Assembly: GCA_934255105.1 (NCBI GenBank)
Contig: CAKQNH010000292.1
Coordinates: forward strand, 1 to 6,323
Source of the DNA: an uncultured Pirellulaceae bacterium
Lineage (GTDB): Bacteria; Planctomycetota; Planctomycetia; Pirellulales; Pirellulaceae
Direction: 5' to 3'
DNA length: 6,323 nucleotides
Shown: piece by piece, positions 1 through 6,141 of the stretch
Layout: every line of letters starts with the position of its first letter
Position numbering within the stretch: position 1 is the stretch's first letter
Notes under the pieces: model-generated
The model's database searches: none
What the model was told of the DNA's origin: nothing
Seen by the model: only the letters and a program-made list of their open reading frames with translations
Translations under genes and position numbers: made by a program

Positions 1-1
1 C

Positions 2-1423
2 TCTACCAGCGAATCCTTTGTGAACGTTTCATTTGTCGTCGACGACCCTAACAGTATCGGCCCAACTAGTACCAGCCCAACTAGTACCAGCTCGACGGGT
101 GCGTCGGCCGCGAGCATCATCGATCTCAACTTACCCTCGACGCTAGCCATGGTCGGCGGTCAACATCCGGCTGTTGGCTTTGCCAGATGGCGAGTCCAAG
201 AGGCCTACGCCCAACTGGCTGCCGCCGAGGCGCTGTGGCTGCCATCGATCCAGGCGGGCTTTAGCGGCAGGCGACATGACGGGAACTATCAAGCGGTCGA
301 CGGCGAAATCGTCGATGTGAACCTCAACTCGTTTCAGTACGGACTGGGTGCCGGCGCGGTCGGCGCAGGCACGACGACTCGTCCAGGTGTGGTGGCGCAG
401 TTCCACATGGCCGATGCGATCTTCCAGCCCAAAGTCGCTGAGAGAGCCGCTTGGGCAAGAGGGCATGCTGCGACAGCCGTGCTGAATGAACGGTTGCTTA
501 ATGCGGCGGCGGCATATATCGAGTTGTTGAATGCCTATCAGGACGCACGCATCTTAGAGGAGTCTCGCGACCGCACGGCTGAACTCTCCAAGATCACCGG
601 TGACTTTGCCAACGCAGGAGAAGGCTTACAAGCCGATGCCGACCGCATGCAAACGGAACTCATACTAACCGATAACCGATTGATTGAGGCTCGCGAACGC
701 ATCGCCGTTGCGTCGGCACGCCTGGCCCAAGCGATCAGCATCGACGCCAATAGTGAAATACTGCCGCTGGACGTTACCGCCGTACCGCTCGAGTTAGTCG
801 CCGCTGAAGCGGACAGGGGATCATTGATTAGCACCGGTTTGTCGCGGCGGCCGGAGCTGAAGGAATCGCAAGCCTTGGTTGCGGCTGCTTGCGAAGCTTA
901 CAAGCGTGAGAAGTATGCACCGTTTGTCCCCAGTGTGCTGCTGGGATTTAGCACCGGTGGCTTCGGCGGCGGGTTGGGCAATAATCTAAATAACGTCCAG
1001 GGACGATACGACTTAGATGCTTTAGTAACTTGGCAATATCGCAATTTGGGTTTGGGTGAACGCGCCGCTCGCCGCGAAACAACGGCTCGCATCCAGCAAG
1101 CCAAATTCGAGCAGCTCCGCGTGTTGGACCAAGTAGCACTGGACGTGTCCGAGTCATTTAGCCAAGTACAGTTTCGCCGCCAGCAAATTGAGATTACGCA
1201 AAAGGCGATCAGGTCAGCGGAAAAGTCCTATGAGCGGAACCTTGCGCGCATTCGCGACGGTCAAGGTCTGCCGATTGAAGTGCTTCAGTCGGTCCAAGCA
1301 TTGGAGTCAGCCCGACGCGCATACTTAAACGCCGTCATCTCCTACAACCAGGCTCAATTCCGTCTTCAGTGGGCACTTGGCTGGCCAGTGTCGGCACCGA
1401 TCACAACAAACCCCGGGATGTAA
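2..1423 (+). CDS. TolC-family outer-membrane efflux protein, 5'-truncated by window edge
   Basis: Probable outer-membrane channel of a tripartite efflux or type I secretion system. The reading frame is open to the left edge, so the true start lies outside the window; the GTG at 20 is only the first possible start codon inside it and is probably internal. Counting from that GTG (467 residues), a low-complexity PTSTS-PTSTS linker (residues 15-24) leads into the first helical stretch (about 45-70, ending in LWLPSIQAGF). A long coiled-coil hairpin follows (about 136-240, with AAAAYIELL and GEGLQADADRMQTEL). The second OEP repeat begins near RRPELKESQAL (about 267), includes the strand FVPSVLLGFSTGG, and ends in helices closing with LQWALGWP. 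This two-fold helix-strand layout is typical of the TolC/OEP family, which is usually 420-500 residues. The protein is followed after 14 bases by a small membrane protein gene. The partner membrane-fusion and inner-membrane proteins are not visible, so the substrate is unknown. Confidence 0.88.
   Translation, partial: STSESFVNVSFVVDDPNSIGPTSTSPTSTSSTGASAASIIDLNLPSTLAMVGGQHPAVGFARWRVQEAYAQLAAAEALWLPSIQAGFSGRRHDGNYQAVDGEIVDVNLNSFQYGLGAGAVGAGTTTRPGVVAQFHMADAIFQPKVAERAAWARGHAATAVLNERLLNAAAAYIELLNAYQDARILEESRDRTAELSKITGDFANAGEGLQADADRMQTELILTDNRLIEARERIAVASARLAQAISIDANSEILPLDVTAVPLELVAAEADRGSLISTGLSRRPELKESQALVAAACEAYKREKYAPFVPSVLLGFSTGGFGGGLGNNLNNVQGRYDLDALVTWQYRNLGLGERAARRETTARIQQAKFEQLRVLDQVALDVSESFSQVQFRRQQIEITQKAIRSAEKSYERNLARIRDGQGLPIEVLQSVQALESARRAYLNAVISYNQAQFRLQWALGWPVSAPITTNPGM
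61..90 (+). repeat. Perfect 15-bp tandem duplication inside the TolC gene
   Basis: The unit cccaactagtaccag occurs twice with no mismatch (61-75 and 76-90). It is five codons long and in frame, encoding PTSTS twice in the linker before the first predicted helix of the TolC-like protein. Copy-number change would keep the reading frame and only alter linker length. Confidence 0.9.
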
Positions 1424-1425
1424 AC

Positions 1426-1430
1426 AGGAA
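1426..1430 (+). promoter_or_regulatory. Ribosome binding site that fixes the DUF486 start
   Basis: AGGAA lies seven bases before the ATG at 1438 and just after the TolC stop codon (1421-1423). It supports the ATG over the upstream in-frame GTG at 1369, and suggests that the small gene is translated from the TolC message. Confidence 0.6.
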
Positions 1431-1437
1431 TCGCTCG

Positions 1438-1782
1438 ATGACTTGGGTCGTTTGGAAAACCGTTCTCCTGCTGGTGTTGTCGAATGTCTTTATGACTTTT
1501 GCTTGGTATGCTCATCTCAAAGAGTTGAATCACAAACCCTGGCTGATCGCCGTTGGCATCAGTTGGGGCATCGCGTTCTTCGAGTATCTCATTCAAGTTC
1601 CCGCGAACCGAATTGGCTATACCGAACTCTCGCTCGGCCAACTAAAGATCATTCAAGAAGTCATCACGCTATCGGTCTTCGTCCCCTTCGCAGTGTTCTA
1701 CATGCATCAACCCTTGAAGCTCGACTATCTGTGGGCTGGGCTTTGCTTGATGGGGGCCGTCTATTTTGTCTTTCGCAGCTAA
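1438..1782 (+). CDS. DUF486 / DMT-superfamily small membrane protein
   Basis: A complete 114-residue inner-membrane protein with four predicted hydrophobic helices (about 4-23, 34-52, 71-89 and 95-112). The stretch FAWYAHLK after helix 1, the block EYLIQVPANRIGY after helix 2, and LSLGQLKIIQEVITL leading into helix 3 are the hallmark segments of the DUF486 family, and the length matches. The family is grouped with small drug/metabolite-type transporters, but I know of no established substrate. The ATG at 1438 is chosen because it has AGGAA seven bases upstream and gives the normal family N-terminus; an in-frame GTG at 1369 would overlap the TolC gene and add 23 unlikely residues. The gene follows TolC by 14 bases and is probably cotranscribed. 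Family assignment is firm; any transport role is inference. Confidence 0.9.
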   Translation: MTWVVWKTVLLLVLSNVFMTFAWYAHLKELNHKPWLIAVGISWGIAFFEYLIQVPANRIGYTELSLGQLKIIQEVITLSVFVPFAVFYMHQPLKLDYLWAGLCLMGAVYFVFRS

Positions 1783-1784
1783 CC

Positions 1785-3899
1785 TTAAGAGATGCTCGCA
1801 TCGATGGTGAAGCTGATTTGGCCCGCTGCGCCACGATATCCGTCGACCGAGATCTGATACACTTGGCCGGCGATAGCCGTAAAGGTTAGGCGGCTAGTCA
1901 AAATCGATCTGGCCTCATCGTCGTTCGAGGCAACGGGGGTGAGGGTCGTCAGAGTGGAGCCGAGATAGACCCCCAGATTCGTATCAAACGTGCTGCCGGC
2001 TGTCGTAATGCTGACCGGTCCAGCGGCGGGAGCCGTCCAGGACCACCAAACGGAACTGCCACCGGTGACTCCGCCATTTTGCGGTTCGCCTGTTTCCAGG
2101 GAGGCTCCCAGGTTGGAACCTGTGACCGTAAGGTTCGCGCCGGCTAGTGCGACGCGATCGGCAAAGTTGTCGTTGGGGACGTGATTCGACGTGATAGCCA
2201 AGCTGACTTGACCCGACGCTCCCCTGTAGCCATCTACCGAGATTTGGTAGGCCGTGCCAGCTACGGCTGTGAAGGTCACGAGGCTAGTCGACACTGAGCC
2301 TCTCTCGTCATCATTCGAGGCCACGGCTACCAGCGAGTTGACGCTGGAACCCGTATAGACCCCCAGCGTTGTATCGAAAGAACTGCCTGAGGTGCTGATT
2401 GAAAAGCTGCCGCTCGTCGGAGCTACCCAGCTCCACCAGATGGATTTTCCACCGGTGACACCCGCATTGCGTGGTTCCCCCGATTCAAGCGTTGCCGACG
2501 TATTGGTGCCGGCTGCGGTGACATTCTCGCCAACTAAAACCGTTCGCGAGCTGAAAGCATTGCTTCCAGATAGGGGTGGCGATTCAGTAAATTGCAACTG
2601 CAAAGCGATATCGCCCGTCGCTCCCGCATAGCCGTCCACTGAGATGCGATATGTTTGATTCGCCGTAGCAGCGAACGTGAGTTGACTTGTCCGTATGGAG
2701 CCGTTCACATCGTCGTTTGCGGCCACCTTGGTTAAATTCCCGACGGCGGTTCCGGTGTAAACACCCAGCGTGGTGTCGAAGTTGCTAGCCGCGGTGGCCA
2801 CGGTTACCGTGCCGGTGGCGGGTGCGGTCCAATTCCACCAGACTGACTTCCCACCAGACGAGCCAACATTGTAGGGCTCGGACGTCTCAAAGCTGGCATC
2901 ATAGTTGTCGCCGGAAGTGCTGATGGAAGTCCCCTCCAGCAGCGTGGCATTAGCGAAGTTGTCGTTGCTATCGTAGCTGCCAATGTCCGCATCGATCGTG
3001 AAGCTGTCGATGAGCGTACCACCGCCGCTGATCGAGAGAAACTCGAACTGCAGAGTTGTACTACCGGTAATTAATCGCATTGCGCCGAAGTCTTGATTGT
3101 AGCGCACCTGACTTCCGCCGGAGGGTGAACCGAGGGGCACGATCTCTGCTCCCCCCAGGCCATTGACGAAATAGGGCAGGCCACCCACGTTCAGCCGCTC
3201 GTACTGATGCTGATGTCCTGCGAGCACCGCGTCAGCGCCCCATTCCTTGAACGGCCAGCGCATGGCGTAAGTCGGATTGCCTGAGACATAAGGTGCATGG
3301 TGGAAGTACACGACATTGAACATCTCTTGCGAATTGGCGAGACCGTCGCGCAACCATAGAGCTTGGACAGAGTCGCTCGCGATACCGTCCGGCTCTTGCG
3401 GATCACTGTCTAGCGCAAAAAAGTGCACATTGTCCAGCACAAAATCGTAATAGCGTTCATTGCCTGGTAGTGTGAAGTAGTCAAAATACGGTTGAGCACC
3501 TGTAGTTTGCCAATCGTGATTTCCCAGCACGGGAAAGAATCGGTTGGTCGAGGCCCCAGCACCGTAATTGCCTTGGTAGTTGCCAATGTAGTCGTGATAA
3601 TACTGTCCGATGTTGGCATCGATCGTGGCGGCCGAGCCCACTTCGTAATTGTTGTCACCCAGCGTCAGGATGTGCTCAGGATTCCAAGCCTTGACCATAT
3701 CGGCGACGGCCTGTTCGCCCGCTCCGCTACTGCCGTAGTCGCCTATAACGGCATAGGTTGCCAGCACAACTTTTTCTTCGAGAGATTCGAATCGCATCAC
3801 CCGCTGCATCACCCTTGATGGAGCACGGTTACGGCGCGAGCGAGGTTGGACCGCAGAAGATGTTCTAAGAGACTGTACCAGTTTTCGAAGGCTAAGCAT
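1785..3899 (-). CDS. Secreted purple-acid-phosphatase-like metallophosphoesterase with three C-terminal repeat domains
   Basis: Predicted exported phosphomonoesterase of 704 residues (ATG at 3897-3899; an in-frame TTG at 3921-3923 would add 8). Residues 1-47 are basic and end in RFESLEEKVVLA, a planctomycete-type N-terminal motif. The catalytic domain (about 48-304) shows the full purple acid phosphatase ligand series in order: GDYG (Asp54), GDNNY (Asp82, Tyr85), GNHD (Asn127, His128), VVYFHH (His200/201) and GHQHQYER (His229, His231). Tyr85 corresponds to the Fe(III)-binding tyrosine of that family, so a dinuclear metal centre is expected. Three beta-rich repeats follow (about 312-437, 446-570 and 576-701), resembling pre-peptidase C-terminal-type domains and perhaps serving in surface or glycan attachment. 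The protein stops right after repeat 3, with no dockerin, PEP-CTERM or sorting signal. The physiological substrate is unknown; a general calcineurin-like phosphodiesterase is the alternative. The gene is transcribed alone, convergent to the TolC/DUF486 pair. Confidence 0.9.
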   Translation of the reverse strand: MLSLRKLVQSLRTSSAVQPRSRRNRAPSRVMQRVMRFESLEEKVVLATYAVIGDYGSSGAGEQAVADMVKAWNPEHILTLGDNNYEVGSAATIDANIGQYYHDYIGNYQGNYGAGASTNRFFPVLGNHDWQTTGAQPYFDYFTLPGNERYYDFVLDNVHFFALDSDPQEPDGIASDSVQALWLRDGLANSQEMFNVVYFHHAPYVSGNPTYAMRWPFKEWGADAVLAGHQHQYERLNVGGLPYFVNGLGGAEIVPLGSPSGGSQVRYNQDFGAMRLITGSTTLQFEFLSISGGGTLIDSFTIDADIGSYDSNDNFANATLLEGTSISTSGDNYDASFETSEPYNVGSSGGKSVWWNWTAPATGTVTVATAASNFDTTLGVYTGTAVGNLTKVAANDDVNGSIRTSQLTFAATANQTYRISVDGYAGATGDIALQLQFTESPPLSGSNAFSSRTVLVGENVTAAGTNTSATLESGEPRNAGVTGGKSIWWSWVAPTSGSFSISTSGSSFDTTLGVYTGSSVNSLVAVASNDDERGSVSTSLVTFTAVAGTAYQISVDGYRGASGQVSLAITSNHVPNDNFADRVALAGANLTVTGSNLGASLETGEPQNGGVTGGSSVWWSWTAPAAGPVSITTAGSTFDTNLGVYLGSTLTTLTPVASNDDEARSILTSRLTFTAIAGQVYQISVDGYRGAAGQISFTIDASIS
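1797..2966 (-). repeat. Three tandem beta-sandwich repeat domains in the phosphatase gene
   Basis: Three copies of a domain of about 125-130 residues, encoded at 2589-2966 (copy 1), 2190-2564 (copy 2) and 1797-2174 (copy 3). Shared anchors are an EP-N-x-G-x-x-GG block, WW-x-W-x-AP (tryptophan pairs at residues 354-355, 488-489 and 618-619), FDT-x-LGVY-x-G, NDD, and ISVDGY-x-GA-x-G (Asp422, Asp556, Asp686). Anchor spacing is 134 then 130 residues. Copies 2 and 3 share more identical blocks (GVTGG, VASNDDE, YQISVDGYRGA) than either shares with copy 1. The domain type is common in secreted bacterial proteins and is probably an adhesion or binding module; this role is inferred. Confidence 0.85.
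3759..3794 (-). other. Planctomycete-type N-terminal export motif RFESLEEKVVLA
   Basis: This segment encodes residues 36-47 of the phosphatase. The pattern Arg-Phe-Glu-x-Leu-Glu-x-x-x-x-Leu-Ala resembles the FE-x-LE-x-R-x-LLA motif found near the N-terminus of many large extracellular planctomycete proteins. It sits directly before the first catalytic strand (TYAVIGDYG), so the mature enzyme probably begins at or just after it. Family resemblance is from memory and the cleavage position is inference. Confidence 0.6.
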
Positions 3900-4111
3900 G
3901 TTGTGGCTCGTTATAGATTGCAAACGATGGTGGGCTGGGAATATAAGAAAGTGCCGCTGCCGCTATGCGGACGGGGTTGTGCGACACCTGCCACTGCACC
4001 ACAGCTCATTTTTAAGTGGGACCGACTCGCCCGGCTAACCAGTGCTAGCGGAAGGCAATGCCTCGGATAACCCATAAAGCACAAATAATAACCACGCGAT
4101 TGTATGGATTG

Positions 4112-4128
4112 TTATCCAAAATGGATAA
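4112..4128. promoter_or_regulatory. Candidate operator: TTATCCA-AAA-TGGATAA dyad
   Basis: A perfect 7-bp inverted repeat with a 3-base centre, in the intergenic region between divergently transcribed genes. Its size and symmetry suit a dimeric helix-turn-helix repressor. It could also be a weak AT-rich hairpin: six T residues follow at 4138-4143, ten bases after the stem, which is too far for a standard terminator. The function is inferred from symmetry and location only. Confidence 0.35.
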
Positions 4129-4143
4129 AAACCCTACTTTTTT

Positions 4144-4153
4144 GTTCGCGAAC
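4144..4153. promoter_or_regulatory. Short perfect palindrome GTTCGCGAAC
   Basis: A 10-bp perfect palindrome whose centre lies about 28 bases from that of the TTATCCA dyad. It may be a second protein-binding site, but a palindrome of this length can also occur by chance. Its half-sites are inverted relative to the CGAAC-N4-GTTCG type of LexA box, so I do not call it an SOS box. Confidence 0.2.
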
Positions 4154-4542
4154 GCCAGCCATTGAACTATCTGCCGGGGAAATTCAGAGTGGTTAAGGAG
4201 GACAACTAGGCCGTACAACGGCCCCCTTGGTGCACAGAGACTCGCAAGACCACGATGGCTGGGTATCGATTGTAACGCGCTAACTGTACTGCGGTTCGAA
4301 TTGTAGTTGGTTGCGGCTTGAGTCTGGAGAAGCGTCCAACTAGAATTGACTGCTCTGGAGGTCATGTTTAACTCGGGTCGGCTGTAGAGCTATTTGTCCC
4401 CCTGGCTGAACGCATGTCCACGGGCTCAAAGTTGAGTTGGTGCATCGCGCTGTGTGAAGTTTTCGCTTATGGAAACTGAGCAATTTTCCCTCATGCCGAG
4501 ACCTATGCCTAGCGGCACCGTAAGCCGAAGAAAATTGCAAAC

Positions 4543-6141
4543 ATGAATCGCACTGCACATAAATCAGCTATTCAGTACATCCCAAGTCTGAATTACTCAC
4601 GCCGCGATTTTTATCGTCAAATCAGCAGGCACTACAAAAAATCTATTTGTGCGTTTCTCTTGGTCGTGTCTGCGGCCATGTTGCTTTCATTTCTCGCACC
4701 CTCGGTCTACCAATCGCAAAGCATCCTGTACGTTCGATTGGGACGCGAAAATGTGAGGCTCGATCCAACCGCAACCGTTGGGCAAGCGGCGGTGATGACG
4801 ATACCCAATTCTCGTGAAAGCGAAATCAATACGGCGGTGGAGATACTTAAGAGTCGTGCCTTAGCGGAGAAGGTGGTCGAGGCTCTAGGTCCGAGTTTGA
4901 TTCTTGAGGAGCAAGCCTCAGACGTAGAGCCAGCGGGCGAAAGTCCAATTATGAGTGGAGCCACGACATGGCGAGGCCTGCTGGCACAACTCCGCGTGTC
5001 GACCCCCTTGAGCACGCAAGAACGGGCCATCGACAAGCTTAGACAGAATTTTTCGGCACAGACTTTCAATAAAACGGACTTGCTGTCCATCTCTTATCGG
5101 GGCAGCAGCCCGGCGTTGGCCCAAAGTGTGGTCGCCAAATTTACGGAACTGTATCTGGAAGAACATGCTGGCTTGAATCGCACCCCCAACGCACTCGAAT
5201 TCTTGGAGCATCAGACGGAACGCTTGAGAGTCGAATTGACAGAAACTGAGCAAAGTCTTAGGGACCTGAAACAGGAAACCGAATTGGGGGCCCCCGATAG
5301 CCAGCGAGAATTGATGGTCGCGCGACTGAGTCGACTTCAGGACGAATTGCTGTCCACGGATACGCTGGTTGTGTCCACGACGTCGGAAGTCGAAGCGTTG
5401 CATGCGACGCTAAAAGAGCTTTCCGCCACGCAGGTCGCTACCACTGTGGGGTTGAGCAATCCAGCGGCAGACGGCATGCGGCAACTGCTTTATAGCCTGC
5501 AGTTGGAGGAAAAGAAATTAGCGGGCAAAGTTACGGACGAACACCCGGAATTGAAAAGCATCCGCGAGCAAATTGTCCAGTCGCAGGCAATTCTTAACAA
5601 AGAACAAGAAGCCCGTAGCACCGTGACTGAGGCACCCAATCGCGCCTACGAAGAGCTCAGCTTAGCTCTGTTGCAGAAGGAAGTCATGCTGGCTTCAACT
5701 CAAGCGAAAGCCAATTCGCTGCGTGAGCAAATAGCTAATGCAAAGGATCTTTTCCAGACTCAGATTGAAAGTGAACTGCGGATCGGCACGCTGCAACGCG
5801 AGGTACAACTTCAGGATATTAGCTACCGCAAATACACTGACAACCTTGAGCAAGCTCATATTGACCACGCTCTAGACGCGGCGCAAATCTCCAACATTAA
5901 TATCGTCCAACCGGCAACTTTTGTTGAAAAACCTGTTAGCCCCAAGATCCTTTTGAACCTGATCGCTGGGCTATTCGGTGGCGTCGTGGCAGCGATCGGC
6001 TTGGCAATCTTTTGCGATGTAGTAGATCATTCGCTAAAGACGCCTGAAGAAGTCGAAGAAAAACTGAAGCTTCCTTTGTTGGTGTCGATTCCGCGCTTCG
6101 ACAGTCGACAACTATCTCTGAATAGGGGGAGTCGAATATGA
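4543..6141 (+). CDS. Wzz/GumC-like polysaccharide co-polymerase (chain-length determinant)
   Basis: Inner-membrane protein of 532 residues that governs chain length and export of an exopolysaccharide, working with a cytoplasmic tyrosine-kinase-like ATPase. A cytoplasmic N-terminus (1-33) precedes transmembrane helix 1 (about 34-52) and the Wzz domain (about 53-210, including YQSQSILYV and the SEINTAVEILKSRALAEKV helix). A long periplasmic coiled coil (about 215-435) follows, containing DEHPELKSI and the GNVR-like region SYRKYTDNLEQAHID. Next come the proline motif ATFVEKPVSPK before helix 2 (about 469-490), and the juxtamembrane tail SLKTPEEVEEKLKLPLLVSIP typical of GumC/ExoP-type proteins. 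There is no kinase domain: the protein ends about 40 residues after helix 2, and the next gene, which overlaps it, supplies the P-loop partner. No clear ribosome binding site precedes the ATG, but the resulting N-terminus fits the family. It could be named as an epsF/exoP N-terminal homologue; the polymer is unknown. Confidence 0.92.
   Translation: MNRTAHKSAIQYIPSLNYSRRDFYRQISRHYKKSICAFLLVVSAAMLLSFLAPSVYQSQSILYVRLGRENVRLDPTATVGQAAVMTIPNSRESEINTAVEILKSRALAEKVVEALGPSLILEEQASDVEPAGESPIMSGATTWRGLLAQLRVSTPLSTQERAIDKLRQNFSAQTFNKTDLLSISYRGSSPALAQSVVAKFTELYLEEHAGLNRTPNALEFLEHQTERLRVELTETEQSLRDLKQETELGAPDSQRELMVARLSRLQDELLSTDTLVVSTTSEVEALHATLKELSATQVATTVGLSNPAADGMRQLLYSLQLEEKKLAGKVTDEHPELKSIREQIVQSQAILNKEQEARSTVTEAPNRAYEELSLALLQKEVMLASTQAKANSLREQIANAKDLFQTQIESELRIGTLQREVQLQDISYRKYTDNLEQAHIDHALDAAQISNINIVQPATFVEKPVSPKILLNLIAGLFGGVVAAIGLAIFCDVVDHSLKTPEEVEEKLKLPLLVSIPRFDSRQLSLNRGSRI
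6128..6131 (+). promoter_or_regulatory. Ribosome binding site for the kinase-like gene, inside the co-polymerase gene
   Basis: GGAG within the purine run AGGGGGAG (6124-6131), six bases before the ATG at 6138. Together with the ATGA overlap it supports coupled translation of the co-polymerase and its P-loop partner. Confidence 0.6.

Larger units (their letters stand above)
3900..4542. other. Divergent intergenic region, no gene recognised
   Basis: About 640 bases between the start of the minus-strand phosphatase and the plus-strand co-polymerase gene, so promoters for both should lie here. No open frame in it looks like a protein: the candidates (such as the minus frame over 4045-4365) have unconvincing composition, no family motif and no ribosome binding site. 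I see no tRNA, no rRNA and no riboswitch that I recognise. It holds two dyads (4112-4128, 4144-4153), a GC-rich hairpin GGCCGT-ACA-ACGGCC (4209-4223) with no following T-run, and an AAGGAGG (4195-4201) with no start codon at a usable distance. Possible but weak promoter pieces are TATATT on the minus strand (3940-3945) and TTGACT on the plus strand (4346-4351); neither has a good partner hexamer. Confidence 0.6.

Noticed and set aside
1377..1889. 170-residue plus-strand open frame overlapping DUF486
   Set aside because: It is a shifted frame over a gene with clear family motifs and has no features of its own.
1990..2631. Repetitive open frames on the plus strand opposite the phosphatase repeats
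   Set aside because: They mirror the repeat structure of the minus-strand gene (antisense shadow frames) and have no independent support.
3846..4070. 74-residue plus-strand open frame overlapping the phosphatase start
   Set aside because: It is antisense to the N-terminus of a well-supported gene and has no family features.
4112..4143. Rho-independent terminator (TTATCCA stem plus T-run)
   Set aside because: The stem is AT-rich and the six T residues start ten bases after it; there is also no gene ending nearby on either strand.
4144..4153. LexA/SOS box
   Set aside because: The half-sites are in the reverse order with no spacer (GTTCG-CGAAC rather than CGAAC-N4-GTTCG), and neither neighbour is a DNA-repair gene.
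4195..4203. Strong ribosome-binding-like AAGGAGGAC
   Set aside because: No ATG, GTG or TTG lies 4-12 bases downstream and a stop (TAG) follows closely, so it does not start a gene.
4285..4310. tRNA-like T-loop sequence GGTTCGAATT
   Set aside because: The bases on either side cannot form the five-pair T stem, and no acceptor, D or anticodon arm is found at the right distances.
4045..4365. 106-residue minus-strand open frame in the intergenic region
   Set aside because: No recognisable motif, no ribosome binding site, no plausible domain composition, and it covers the dyads; probably a chance open frame.
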